64,000 nt of DNA, from NCBI GenBank assembly GCA_037179385.1, contig CM074193.1, positions 36,792,846 to 36,856,845 on the forward strand. The letters run 5' to 3'. Origin of the DNA: Holothuria scabra (taxonomy: Eukaryota > Echinodermata > Holothuroidea > Aspidochirotida > Holothuriidae). Position numbers and translations under genes: made by a program. Positions 22,961 through 35,431 of the stretch are shown in pieces. Within the stretch, counting starts at the first letter, position 1. Each line of letters begins with the position of its first letter. A model generated the notes under the pieces. It was not told the origin of the DNA and searched no databases. It saw only the letters and a program-made list of their open reading frames with translations.

Positions 22961-24400
22961 AAGAAATGTAGCATTTTATTCGAAAGAACGTGTATGTATC
23001 GTCGAAACAATGCTTTTTTGCATTCTGGTTTGACAAAATATTTAAAAATTAAAAGCCTATATGGAAGAAAATTTTGGGGCAGCGGCTCGAAAAAGTTTAC
23101 CACTGACTGCTTTATGAGTGACCACTTATTGCATTAAGGACTGCAATTTAGGGCGTGCGAAGCGCATGAAAATTTGGCCTTTTTTAGAACTAATAATTAA
23201 AAATATGGAGCTTTTATTAGGGAGAATGTGGAATTTTATGGAGGTAAAGTTGGATAAACCTGGGGTTTCAAATGGCAAATTCCGAATTTTTCACTTTTTC
23301 GAGCCATGGGGGCAATCGCCCCTTGCCTTCTGTGGCTGCGTCCCTGCTCTGCAACACCGAACATTGTTAAAATTTTGACACTTTAATAACTAAAGAATCC
23401 ATCTACACAGACAACGGTACTCAACTGACACAGTTTAAAGGTATGTGTAGGAGGGCATTTGAGTACGGTAGGCCAATGCTTCCCTTCCTGGAATAAAATT
23501 CTTGCTCGAAAGACTATCTTCAGTTGGTGCGGAGCGTACAGAAAATTTGGAAAATCGCGACCCCTCAGACAGCCGGAAAGGGCATGTTTCGGGCTTATAA
23601 TTAGTAGCTAAGTTTTTTCGATTTTTCCTCCAACTTAGTGTGGACACGACTGTATCAGGGCGTATTGCGGCGCGAAAAGTGCTTCGAAGCATTTTCCCCT
23701 TTTAAACAAATATAGATGGAGCTTTAACTGCAGAAAGTTTTAGATTTTGGGTTTTCCGTAACAAAATTTAAGGAGCTGGTGATTACTGAAGAATCTGCAC
23801 TTCCTTCATAATGTTGGTGGCAAATCTGAGGATGATTGCAAGACCACTGAATCGTTGTTGCTACATAACCTTATCTAAGGCCTACGAACTGACACTCTCC
23901 GATGACATTACAAAAGTTTCCCAAACTTTGTTGTCCCTTTTAAACAAAATATTTCAAAATCAAGAGCACTCATTGAAGAAACTTTAAAATTCTATGAGAG
24001 ACGGTTTACAAAAATAGCAACATAGCTGCCGGTGTCTCTTGATGATATGGTATCACGTGTGGTACGTATTCCATTTTGTCATTTTCAGAGCTCAGAAAAG
24101 TTTACCAAACTGATTTACGAGCGAGAACTAATGCATTCTCTTATTGTTTTGCTCGCCGGATTTTTTCTTTTGAGAGTTGGAAAAATAAAAAGAGGTTTTC
24201 AGACCCGGGAAATGGGGGGAGGGAGCGCGGCGGAAGCATGCCTCCCTATTTTTATCATCACTTTTAAAACGTGGTTCATCCAGACAATGGTATTTTGTTT
24301 ACATTGGCCTTATCCTTTCTTAATTGAAACAAATTATTTCTTATGTTTCAACATCTTAATTTTTTTTAAAAATATTTACATGAATGCAAACTTACCAAAT
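22960..24400. repeat. Degenerate DNA-transposon-like region
   Basis: The region contains CpG-bearing words common in decayed DNA transposons ('ggcgtgcgaagcgcatgaaaatttggcc', 'gagccatgggggcaatcgcccctt'). It also has loosely repeated 'cccttttaaacaaatat...agaaactttaaaatt' segments at about 23695, 23935 and 23960. No clean ends, target duplication or transposase frame were found, so this is a weak call. Confidence 0.3.
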
Positions 24401-25470
24401 TAAATGAAATCAAGTAAAAAATGTAATAGCAAGATTCTTCATAACTTCAAATGCACAAGGGTATAGAGCAACTGATACCATATACTCATCTACACTGTAA
24501 AAAATGTATGTTCACTTACAGAAAATGAAGAGCATCAAAAAACGTAGCGATTGCTATGTATTCTTTTGCTGTACTTCATTTTGATAGCACTTAAACGTTA
24601 TTGTAACATGTCAGCAAAATGCCCAGACTTTCCTTGGCAGTTAGGGAGTGAACTTTTCTTATGAAAAATCCGCTGGAATTATGTCAGTATCACCTACGGT
24701 TCTCAAGATCTACCTCTCTAAAGTTTGAATGTTTCTAAAGCAACTTGTTGCTTATGCAAAAATAATGATGTGGATGTTGCACATTGTTGACATTTCTTTT
24801 GTTAACGCTATATCAATTGTTCATCATATAGTGTATGGTTTGGAAATTGATACTGATGATTTTCAAGGACACAAAACTTCCAAAATGAAACCATCAGGAC
24901 ATACTAATGTTACAACTGACCTAGAAATGAAGATTGTGAAAACAAAGGATAACATTACCCATATATGGTATGTCCCTCCTATGGCATCACAAAATTTGCA
25001 TATTTAGCTCATGTATATTAATGATTAAGTGCAAATCAGAAATTGTCCCGTAAAATGGTCAATTTTTGATGGATTTTAATGGGAATTGCAGCTATTTTCT
25101 AAGTTTTTAATGCTTTTTACATCGAATACCCAATTTTGTCATTTTTATGTCACACGACCCTTTAAGTGCTATCAACTCATTGACGGTATTTTTATGTATT
25201 GTTTTCGTATTTCTTTATCTTTTCTTCTGTAATTTTACAACTTTGTAATATTCCAGACATTTTTTACAATGTATTTTTCTGTCTCATGGATACGAGAAAA
25301 TGACGCACACTTCACCAACCGACGACCTCACTGAGAGATTGTGTCATTCAGAAAGCTTAGTCATCTTGCATATTGACATGTTCATGAACTGTAATAAGTT
25401 AGTCTATTTTTATTTGTTTTGAGTTTTGACTAATAACCCTGCAGTAGTTTTAATTAAATGTCGGAGGCTT

Positions 25471-25638
25471 AGTAGCGTAGCCAGGGTTGTGTCATGGGGG
25501 TTGGGGGGTTGGAGCACGACATGAGGGAAAGTTCCAAGAGGAGGGGGAAAAACGGTTATTTAGGGTTTTGCAATTACCTTTTCAAGGTTGTGTCATGGGG
25601 TGTTTCAGCCCCTCCCCCTTCCCGTGGCTACGCCACTG
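25471..25638 (+). repeat. Small MITE with GGCGTAGCCA-type ends
   Basis: The left end is AGTAGCGTAGCCAGGG and the right end inverted is CAGTGGCGTAGCCACGGG, bounding about 168 bp. The interior repeats 'ttgtgtcatgggg' twice (near 25487 and 25590). The flanks share only an imperfect GAGGC word, so no sure target duplication can be given. Ends of this type are common in hAT-like MITEs of marine invertebrates. Confidence 0.5.
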
Positions 25639-27421
25639 GAGAGGCCTTACAGCGATATCTAAGTTAACACAATCTGTTTTTATTTGGCCAGTGAAGCTCC
25701 GTTACAAAATCGGGGAATTGGCGCCACACCCAGATTGTTGCCCAACTGAGATTTTTGATGATTCCACCTCCTCATCACTCCTTTCTCGTGATGTGTTGGA
25801 AGAATTCCAATCAAACTTCACCTAAGGTCTCGTTCAATTTTAGGATTTTTCGACACTCGTCCAATCAGTGTCTCAGTATCTTTTAAAGTGCGATAACTTC
25901 CCGAGTTATTTGAATTTTGGGGGGAAACAAAATTATTTTTAGCAAAGATAAATATGAACGAATATTTCCGAAATCAGAGAGGCAAGTACTTCTTCTCACT
26001 GTTCCCTTTTACTTTTGGGGGGCACTTTCCTTACAAATATATGACCCCACGATGAATAAACAATACAGACTGTCTGCTAAGCAGGAAAATTCCCCTCCAG
26101 CATTTATACCGTAAATTTATAGGCAGGCTGTCTATTTTTATGCATACATGAGAAACATGGAACGATAACTTTGACGCAAAAGACGTCATTGTCGTATAAA
26201 GGATATAAAAGTTAGGAAAATTTAGGGTTTTTTCTCCGATTTTTTTTGTTTTGAATTTTGTAGTTATTCCATATTAAACATGGCCTGTGGTGCGTGACAT
26301 AATTTTTCCGTACATTACGTTTTATTGGCGAAGGTCGTGTGAGGTGCCAGAAAAACAAGGTGAGCGCGGCTGTTTTGCAGTCTAGGTAGGCTAGCACTTT
26401 CGGAAGTAATTAGATCAAATTCCAGGAATTATCTCGAAGCTGACGTAGCTCTTCCGTATTAGTCCGAAATTTGCAGAACATAAATTTGTATGCTGTATGC
26501 CAAAGGAGAGGACAGAAATTCCTTTAGAGGCTTTTTCATATGACGTCATAATGCTACACAGCGGTCATGTTGACGCACATGTAATTACGTAGTAGACCAC
26601 ATTAGACACGTTTGCTCGTTGAATGTGTACGTGTACACTGTGCAGTGCGTTCAGCATAAAGCCATGTGTTCAGTACCTGGCGTGAGTGTCCTCCAGGAAG
26701 GCGGGCCTGTGACGTAGCCCAATTGCAAGCCGCCTCTATAATCTGTTCAATGATGTGTGCCAAGTTTTGTTTTTAAGTTCTACGAAATGAACTGACAAGT
26801 TCACCCGTCATCTGAATTTAGTAGAGTCATAATCATGAAACAATTGGAATGATCGGATCCAATGTACTACACGATCAAGTAGGCTATTCCCTATCTCATG
26901 CTGAAATCCATTTTCACCTAGGTTTCGCGTAGGCTACAGCCCTATAAGAGATCTTTTTCATTCGTGTGCTGGTGCCTTCAGTTTTGACAAACTGAGACTG
27001 AAGAAACTTGTACAAGAATAGCAACTTTCTTCATCAGGTGCGGATTCAAGAGGGGCTTTTACGGACTCCGGCACTCCCTTTTCCGCCACATCAAAAATAA
27101 AACATACCGTCCCTCACACCCCTGCTTTCTGTCAGGTCAGCCTCCTTCTTTTTTGGAATGTTTGAATTCGCCCCTTCTTATTTCTTTCAAGATCGTGATT
27201 AGAAGTTTCGTGGTAAACATCCAACAATCAAAATCATCCTTTTCAACATGTTAGGGACCTCGCCTACACTTGATACGCATTTATGTAATGACTTTCCTCA
27301 TTTGTATCGGATACAAATTAGGAAAGGGGTCTAGGAAAAAAAAAGTTGACAGATAATAAGTATACCTGCAACGTTGATATACACCAAGAACAGTCACAGC
27401 TCAAAATCAGAATTCATTATT
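25639..27421. other. No gene recognised
   Basis: Unique-looking AT-rich DNA with no frame that has coding character and plausible splice sites. A short segment at about 27030-27170 ('aggggcttttacggactcc...cactcccttttccgc...acatc') resembles 34260-34400, so both are probably fragments of one repeat. Confidence 0.4.
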
Positions 27422-27612
27422 TTAAAGGCCCAGTTCTCTAACCCCAAGCAACACCTGGCAATTCTCCTAACCTTCTACTTGAAGCCCCTCCGATAATTGT
27501 CCGAAATTCACCCTCATCCAGATACAATCTCAGGTTTTTGCTTCAAGGTGAGTATAGAAAACTCAGTCAAAACACTTTCAGTACTTTTCATGCTGTGTAA
27601 TGTAAGCTTTGA
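27422..27612 (+). repeat. MITE family A, copy 2 (3' truncated)
   Basis: The copy starts at TTAA (27422-27425) with AAGGCCCAGTTCTCTAACCC. It follows the A family through 'catccagatacaatctcagg', 'gcttcaaggtgagtatagaaaactca' and 'catgctgtgtaatgtaagctttg', then stops. The right inverted repeat is missing. Confidence 0.65.
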
Positions 27613-27761
27613 TTAGCGCGCATCTTAGTTATAGGCTATGTCTGTCCCCTAATTCACATACATCATGTAGGGCAGCTTTGGTGAAATGATTGTCCCTAAG
27701 CCCTAAGACAGCCCAGTTATCACCCCACCACGTCACGTGTAATTTCTCTGTGCCTTTAATC

Positions 27762-28535
27762 TATGGCACGCCAAAAGGCTCACCAAATATGATGATGTTC
27801 TAAAAATACACGTTCATGTACTAAAATTACACGTCCATGTACCAAAAATATACGATGATGTACTAACTTCATGTGATCATGATGTAAATTTACACCATCA
27901 TGTACTAAAACCATAAGTTCATCATGTTAAATGTTACGTTGTACATGTAAAATCACACGTTGCACATCTTAAAACACACGTTGTACATGTAAAAACGTAG
28001 GATCATCATGTTATTATTGTCTCTTCCGCACGCCATACAGAGTGAGCCTTTCGGCGTACCAGAAGTCCACCAAAGGCTCACCGAATTTGATGTAGTAAAA
28101 GTACACGTTCATGTACTAACTGCTTACGATCATGTACAGATTTCATACGTTCATGTACTGTTTGCTTACGTTCATGTACTGATTTCAACGTGTACTGTTA
28201 CTACATCAAATTCGGTGAGCCTCTTGGCGGACTTCTGGTACGCCGAAAGGCTCACTCTGTATGGCGTGCGGAAGAGACAATAATAACATGATGATCTTAC
28301 GTTTTTACATGTACAACGTGTGTTTTAAGATGTACGACGTGTGATTTTACATGTACAACGTAACATTTAACATGATGAACTTATGGTTTTAGTACATGAT
28401 GGTGTAAATTTACATCATGATCATATGAAGTTAGTACATCATCGTATATTTTTGGTGCATGAACGTGTAATTTTAGTACATGAACGTGTATTTTTAGAAC
28501 ATCATCATATTTGGTGAGCCTTTTGGCGTGCCATA
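27762..28535 (+). mobile_element. Foldback element FB1: giant near-perfect palindrome with 6-bp target duplication
   Basis: TTAATC flanks it on both sides (27756-27761 and 28536-28541). The 774-bp element begins TATGGCACGCCAAAAGGCTC, and its right end is the exact inverse. The two arms (about 27762-28109 and 28187-28535) match over roughly 348 bp with only a handful of mismatches. About 77 bp of loop remains. The arms are built from short units around ACGTTCATGTAC, ACGATGATGTAC and ACGTTGTACATG. A second GGCTCACC-bearing terminus-like segment lies near the centre (about 28035-28100 and its inverse), so the palindrome looks nested. It has no credible coding capacity: the open frame at 28008-28283 is a by-product of the repeat. 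Confidence 0.9.
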
Positions 28536-28541
28536 TTAATC

Positions 28542-29880
28542 ATGGTTGATAGTTAATCGGGGTACAGTAATTTTATAAACGCGTCATGTGTAAGCAAAAG
28601 TCCATTTATGAGGATTTTTGTAGCCTGTGTACTTCATATTCAACATTTTAGTAAATGGATTAATGATCATTAATTTTATGATGTCAATTATTTCAATGGG
28701 GTCTACCCCAGATCTTTCGTGTCCCTTTGGCAACCATCTGAATGTTGTCTCCTGAAACCCATCAAGGGTCATTTAAGTCCCCTAGAATCCACGCCTTTGG
28801 GGCGGCGTACACATGAGGCTTTTCATGCCTGTGTGCAATCATAAGTATTATATCTTTCCCTGGTTGGGAAACTTCGCGAACCGACTGCTTATGTTGAGAT
28901 TCCGGTTTTCGTCAGTCACGTGACGTTGATAGTACACGAGAGCCTTGTTGTTGGACTTTCCATACGTACTCTATATATGCAGATAAGGTAACCCGTTTTC
29001 TTCGAGAGTCTCTTGAGAACAATTATCAAACTGTAATGACTTCAAGTAGGGCGTATATCATTGCGAAAGGTTTGATTAAGATTTCTGTCTTAAATTAGAA
29101 CGGCCGTAAAGCGAGAATAACTGTACCCAAACTAAAATAGCGGGACAATCGAAGTTTGGGCTAGCAACAGTAACTTGGTAAGCACGCTCAACAATTCCGT
29201 GCGAAGCACGTAGCAATCGCACTGTATAACGTTACACTAGTTGGATTAAACCATTTTAACAAACGAGTGTAACGGTTCATCAGACGAGTGAATTATACAA
29301 TATTTAACAGTAAATATGGTCGTACAAAATTTTAGGAAGCCCATCTAGCGTAATGGAGTAGGTCTACTTCACCCTTGCCGCACACTGACTGCCTGACTGC
29401 GGTATGACAAGTCTGAAACGTTAGGGCCTACTGAAGGTCCCCAGCGAAGCTCTCCAAACGCCAGGCCTCGGAACCAGTATTTTACGCTTTAAAAGAGGAA
29501 TAGAAACCCGAGAATATAGGATTTCTTCATTTATTCAAAAATCTTAAAACCTTACTGATTAGGAGGCCTCTTGCAGTTCCCTTTTAGCCCTTGGCTTAAC
29601 TTAAATTTCACTTCCCAGCAGAAACAGTATATCACTCAATTGAGCCATATCACATGATGAACTTTTTTGAAGCGCTCAACATGCCTTTACGGACAGTTAC
29701 GGACGCACCTTACAAAAACTATGAACTTACATACAGCTTTTACGTCTGTGCATTCACAATGTACGTAAGGAGTTTCCCAACAAGCCAACCAGGGAAAGAT
29801 AAAATAACTATGGTGCAACCATGGACGTACTACCTCCGAGGTAGTACTGCCATGGTGCAATTAACTGTAAAACAGCCGGT
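28542..29880. other. No gene recognised; relatively CpG-rich stretch
   Basis: The sequence from about 28790 to 29480 has more CG dinucleotides than its surroundings, a GTCACGTGAC palindrome (28916-28925) and a TATATATGC word (28973-28981). A promoter is conceivable, but no exon with a donor and coding frame follows, so none is called. Confidence 0.3.
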
Positions 29881-30120
29881 TTTTCAAAAAAAAACAAAAA
29901 AAAAACAACAACAACAACAACAGAAAACAATAAATACAATGAATAGCAACAAGTGGCGGCAAATCCGCCTCTCACGACACCGCGAGTTCCGGGTTCTCTG
30001 CCCATGTCGATATATAATAAAGAGACTGTAAAACGGTCGCTGTCTGCTCATAAGCAATGGAATAGGGAAAACAATCCAGTGTGACCCTCAACTGGAAGAG
30101 GCCGTGGGCGCAGTTAGATT
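29881..30120 (+). repeat. SINE copy 3 with adjoining A-rich and (CAA)n tract
   Basis: An A-rich tract and (CAA)n at 29885-29925 precede a degenerate tRNA-like head (about 29955-30010: 'atccgcct', a B-box-like GAGTTCCGGGTTCTC). The SINE body words 'aagcaatggaatagggaaaacaa' and 'cagtg...ctcaactggaagaggcc' follow. It is shorter than the copy at 3707. Confidence 0.5.
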
Positions 30121-30267
30121 AGAAGTTTATAAGTCAAAGGGTTAAACTTCAACAAGCCAAACGAAACCAAATAACAACTACAAAAACAACTACAACAACT
30201 TACAATGTGCGCCATCAGTACGGCACTGTTGAAGGCTATTTGCATAATCCTGATCCTCTCATCCTAG

Positions 30268-30495
30268 AGAGTTTCAATTCTCCTAACCTACTTACTGAAG
30301 CCACTCCTGCAACTGTCTAAAACTCATCCTCATCCAGACACAATCTCAGTTTATTGCTTGAAGGTGAGTATACAAGAGCCCAATGTGTAATCAAAACATC
30401 CTCAGCACAGTACATGCTGTGTAATACAAGCAACAGTACTCTGCATTTTTTGAACTTGCTGCCAATCAAAGAGCTGTGTCAATTGAGGATTTCTG
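30268..30495 (+). repeat. MITE family A, copy 3 (ends eroded)
   Basis: Internal A-family words are present in order: 'caattctcctaacctact', 'catccagacacaatctcagtttattgcttgaaggtgagtata', 'catgctgtgtaatac' and 'tcaaagagctgtgtcaattgagga'. Neither terminal AAGGGCC repeat is recognisable. Confidence 0.6.
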
Positions 30496-32013
30496 TGGAC
30501 TTCTACAAAAATTGTGGCTTCGGTAAGAGTTGACTGCCTTTCAAGCCTTTTACCTGGATAGTGTACATATACATGTACTTTGCTTCAAAAATGACATAAA
30601 TTGTATTGATTTACATCCTCTCCAATCTTTCGATCCTCAACTCGATAAAGTAATCTTTGCCTCATCCTTTATTGCCACCTACATCATAGCTTTACGTCAT
30701 AGCCACCCCCCTTTGGACTGGTTTTAAATATACTCACGATGTTCTCCGCCAGTCGCAAGTCCTGGAAAACTTAAAGGGGAAGTATAACTAGAAAATTAAT
30801 TTTCACATCTGAGAGAGGACCTTAATCACTCAGTGTGGTGAAATTTCCATTCGAATCGGACATGTATATCTCAGAGTATTAGCAAATAAAGGTACGGTAC
30901 TATATTTGTTGTTCCAAAGTGAAATTTAGGGCAGCAGAGATTACATCACTTTCTCGCATTGACAAGGAATGCTTTTTTCCCTTTGTTTTTTTTTTCAGAC
31001 TGTTGTGTTGACCTTGACATTAATTAGAGTAGGACCTTCGTATGGGATTGCAGTTTGAAAAATTCTCATGCCATCTATGGATTCACATTTGGATAATATG
31101 GGACTGTTGAAGAGAAAACAGGTTGTTAAGTTTAAAGAGAAACAACAGACTGTCCATTAAGTGGGGATATGTCATATGTGCTTGCCTCAATGTTTGTTGA
31201 AAATGTGAAAACTTTACTTGCTCATATCTTGAGAACCGCACATCAGATATCAACTGAATATTAACTTCTTAAAGTTGAACCGTACTTGCAACTGTATTAA
31301 AAATATTTGGCAGGTAGATGCGCAATGTTTGAAAAGGAATGTCTTGACTAGCTGTTCTCTTTGTTTTGTATCGGTTGTAGTCTTTGTTAGGGTTAGGTGT
31401 TAGCGCTGTCGTTTCTTGTTAAACAGCGAGCATAGCCCTTACTTTGACAGCTGACACTATTAAACACGTTCGTGTTGGCGTGTCGTTAAATCACATCTAA
31501 CAACTAGCAAACTCCGATGTTATTTTCTTGCATTATCTGCCATGCTTGAAGTCAACCATATTTTTTATCAAATTTTGATATATTTTCCGTCAGTATCCGT
31601 CTAAATATTTGAATAGACCTACTGGGAGAATCCCTCCGCCCTAATATCCACTGAGTCATTCAGATAAATTGACCTTTTGTTTTTACAGAAGGCGATTCTT
31701 TAAACTCATCCTCATTACTTTCTCACGGTTAATTATTTAGCTTTGCTAAAAACTAATCGTTTGTTTTATTTCTCAATCGGCTCAAATTACATTGTTAATG
31801 CATTTTAGCATTTTAATGTCGGAAATCAAGGTTTCCTATATACAAACACTTTCGAATCATATTGCAGATATTACGTAGGCTGCGCCTTCCGTTCACTTCA
31901 AAAGGCGAAACTCAGTGGAACTCTTCGATATTTGTGTGCCAAGACATTCTTCTTTGACGTTCGTAACAATTAGTGAACAAGAACTTTTGGGGTTTGACGT
32001 TCAATTCCATCGT
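30496..32013. other. No gene recognised
   Basis: A TTAAAGGGG word at 30773 starts a stretch (about 30773-31300) that resembles, in inverse orientation, the sequence around 20110-20240 ('gcacatatgac', 'aaatgtga...cttaagatatgag'-like words). It is probably another TTAA MITE with undefined right end. The rest shows nothing. Confidence 0.35.
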
Positions 32014-33695
32014 TTAAAGGGCAAGAACAGTCACTCCAGTTTGATGCAGAGTAGTAGACTGTCCTGTTCATGATTGGCAGTTGAGAGTCATGTGACAAAA
32101 TAACTCTTCAAATGTGAAAATACTACATTGAAAATGCAAAACTGAAGTTATAAAACGGGATAAAAGATACTTTGAAGAGAAATAAGAAGAAACTTGTGAA
32201 TTAAGGTGTTGCTTCAAAATAACTTCGAAGCATAGGCGGGATTATGGAATTTAGTTTTTTACGCCTCAGTCTGGTTGCTTTTGCTACAAAACAAAACAAA
32301 ACAAAACAAAAAAACAAAAAAACAAAAAAAAAAACAAAAAACAAAAAAACTGAAACTGACAGAACTACGCGACTGAAACTTAATCAAGCTGTATAATGTT
32401 TAAACAGGTCATGTACTGCATTGAAAACTACATAAAAACAATATTCTTCCAATAAATGTCTCAACGCCTCTTTTTTCGACAGGCTTTGCGTGCACCCGTT
32501 TTAAATATGTCAGGATTCAGGGTAACTTCTTGTTGAACACCTCTCCCACTGAAACTTATCACCAATGCCCTGGCCGTACACAAGTCTACCGTTTCTAGTG
32601 AAAGAGAGAGGCAGGTAGGTGGTCGTCCTCTGGTCCCCTTCTCCGACCAAGTGCCCCCAAGCTTTCTGAAAGGACGATGATCTTATTTGACCCTAATTTG
32701 GAGCTCCACTCATTTTCGGCTGAAGTGAAAAGGGGCCCACCCTTTCTCTAATTTCCATTAATTTCTCTATTTAGATGTCTCAAAAGTCCATTTTTCGGCG
32801 GCGTGTTCTGCACGTCGAAACACAGCATGATAAGGACTCTATAAAAGTCTCATGACTCAATAGGAAACCAACGGTACGTTTTTGCTTAGTACAAATATCC
32901 TCAGGGGCCACCCTTACTCAGCTGTAGTGAAAAGGGACCACTCTTTGTCTAATTTTTTTTTCAATTTCACTATTGAGATGAAGTAAAATTTCTTTTTTCG
33001 GCGCGCTCGTCGCGCCCATTTACAGGTAACGGCTCCGTGAAAGTCACCTGAAAAAGACTATATAGGAAACCAGAGTATGTTTGTGCTTCAGTACGAATTT
33101 CTTTAGGGGCCACCGTTATTCAGCTAAGACTAAAAGTGGCCCACCCTTTCTCTAATTTTCTTTCAGTTTTATTACTGAGATGTCTTGAACGTTAAATTTT
33201 TCGGCGTCCTTCGCGCGCCCCATCATAGACAAAGGCTGAATTCACATAACATGAAAAGCCCCCTAGATTTCTGAAAGAAGATCTGGGACACAAAGGAGCC
33301 CATGAAGAACCTCAATTTTAAGTATTCCATTCACCGCCCCCGTACCCTCTGCATTATCGATTCCAGCCGACTCTAATCATACGGAGTAAGGATATATTTG
33401 AAGAAAGTCAAATTGTGATATTTGTGATCTGTTAAGTGCCCATCTAATGTAATTTAAAGTTGGATATAAAATGCATCATTTTAAGGCCTACAATTTCGTA
33501 AATACCCAGGAGCTTTCGGGGGCTTCGCCCCCTTGACCCCACCAGGGCCCCTAAGGCGGGCTCCAGGACCCCACGCCGGTAGGGCCCGGGGGAGCGCTTC
33601 GCTTTCGGCGCCGTTTGGGAGTCAGCCCGAATTTGCCCCCACTTTCAGACATCAAATCCCGCCGCTGCTTTGAAGGGACTGCTCTTGACCTTTAA
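32014..33695 (+). repeat. MITE family B, copy 2, split by a hAT element
   Basis: TTAA at 32014-32017 is followed by AAAGGGCAAGAACAGTCACT and the B-family interior up to 'gcttcaaaataacttcgaag' (32230). The remaining 'ttgaagggactgctcttgacctttaa' resumes at 33671 and ends at TTAA 33692-33695. Joining the two reproduces the order of copy 1 at 19365. The intervening 1437 bp is the hAT-like element at 32231-33667. Confidence 0.8.
32231..33667 (+). mobile_element. 1437-bp non-autonomous hAT-like element
   Basis: The flanking octamers CTTCGAAG (32223-32230) and CTTTGAAG (33668-33675) differ at one base and fit the hAT target pattern nTnnnnAn. The ends are CATAGGCGGGATT and, inverted, CAGCGGCGGGATT, which fit the CARNG style of hAT termini. 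The interior has an A/C-rich microsatellite (32286-32350) and three diverged ~210-bp tandem units (about 32690-32900, 32900-33105, 33105-33240) around 'gggccaccctt...cagct...tgaaaagggaccac'. Near the right end there is a GC-rich stretch with the perfect hairpin GGGGGCTTCGCCCCC (33518-33532). There is no transposase ORF. Confidence 0.8.
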
Positions 33696-35431
33696 TGCCT
33701 TCCCAGAGAGCCAAAGGACTGAAAGAACTGTGGAAAAGTGACTTATTCAATGTGCAGTGATGATGAGTATTACAATTACCTTTTCCTCGATATACTTCCT
33801 CTTCTCAAGGCAGTTTCGGAGGCAAAAATCGTTGACTCCAAAATACGCAGAAAATACCCAGCTAAATAGCATTTATCGTTGGTAGATAATAGTTCTCACA
33901 CTAACGCATTTTATTTTTTCTTTAGATTAAGTGCATTATGGGAAATTTGTGATGTCATCGCAACATTTATTTACAATTTTAATGCTGCTGAAGGGACACT
34001 GTTCGCTATGCCCTGTACATATGGTATGGAGTAATGTTAGATCAATACTGAAAACATATTCAAACTTTCTATCAGTATCAAATTTCGAGGACAAAACAGG
34101 CCTTTAATTATAAAGAAAAACAAAAGGAATATGACACAATGTGTCCACATAACATAACTTCATGTGGCTTTGTTGAAAAGTAGAGGTACTTTTTAAGAAA
34201 AATAACAAATCTTTAAAGTCAGATTTCTTGAGTTACTACTGAGAGTATTGAAAAAGGGTTTTGGAGGGCAGGAGGGGATCCATTGAGAGGGACTTTTACT
34301 TTACTCCCTTTTTCGCTACATCACACAATAAAAGAAATGGAAAATTGGCAGTGCAACTCCCTCGCCCGTGCTATCTCTTAAGTCAGCCCCCCCCTGTGGA
34401 ATATATGGGTCCTGATGGTATGGATATTTTTTGTCTTTTTTTATGAGACTTTAGTAAAAAAAAAAAAAAAAGTGGAATATGCCTCTCACTGACAGTATAC
34501 TCCTTTAGACAGGCATCAAAGCAGGGATGAACCTTCAACACCTTATTTTGAAGAGAAGTGCAAAACCTAGTGTTGGTAACGGCCAATCTCTCGAGTGGTT
34601 ACATAGCCCTACATTCGAACGGCGGGGGAGTTCAGGAGGATTTGTTTCAACAATTTTGACATTTTTGCACCAGAAAACAAAAATATCAAGTGTTATCATC
34701 AGTTTTACTTCAATAATGATCGAACATTAATTACAGGGACAATCACACAGAGTTTGACAAGTAACATTGGCCTTTTGTTCAGCACCCCGGTTTTCCCTTC
34801 TAAATTGATTGTCAACCACAATATAGAAACTTTGAAGAGGTCGGCTTGCAGGTTAGAAGAAACGCTAATTTTGTGTCAATTACCGTTGAATGAAAAATTT
34901 TTCATAATTTTCGGGTAACAAAATTCCACACAACCCCCACTACAATGTAACCAATCACAACGTTAGACCATGACTGATCAAGGAAACTTAACTGTTAGTG
35001 TCAAGTCAAAGTGTACAAATGTGCACGGTGCAGAATTCAAGTTGTGAAAAATTGTAAAAACAAATTCTGATTGCCCGCGTATATATTACTTTTACGTTTC
35101 CTGCAAAAGATGGTTCTTAGTGACGTTACAACTAGGAATTAGCAACCGCCATGATCTCAAACATGGCTGAGATACGCCACGTGAAAGGCTGCGATGACGT
35201 CACGTGAGAACTATCAATAGCTGATTCTCCTAGCCTTATCATCAGTCTCTTTTCTTCATGTTGATGTCAAGCGCGTAAAGGCATTTGTGACCTGTCCTAA
35301 TTTAGTAATTTGATTACAGTTATTGCAACTACGAGCATCACTTGTGGGTGGCTTTTCTTGAAATACTAAAACAACACCATTTTTGTTAATCGTTTAGGTT
35401 ACTATTTAGGAACGCCTTTGAGGCGCATGGT
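33696..35431. other. No gene recognised; diverged repeat L copy 2 inside
   Basis: About 34885-35090 matches repeat L at 1800-2345 in the same orientation. About 34258-34400 resembles 27030-27170. The remainder is AT-rich with a poly-A at 34456-34471. A short GC-richer block with ACGTCACGTGA (35197-35207) shows no exon. Confidence 0.4.

Noticed and set aside
24729..25007. 92-codon plus-strand frame
   Set aside because: Looks moderately protein-like but lacks splice or promoter context and conserved motifs. No support beyond being open.
28008..28283. 91-codon frame inside FB1
   Set aside because: The VHVHVLTAYDHV pattern is the translation of the CATGTAC tandem units. Not a gene.
31384..31401. 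Telomere-like GTTAGGGTTAGG
   Set aside because: Only about two units and no array. Chance occurrence in a TTAGG-rich genome.
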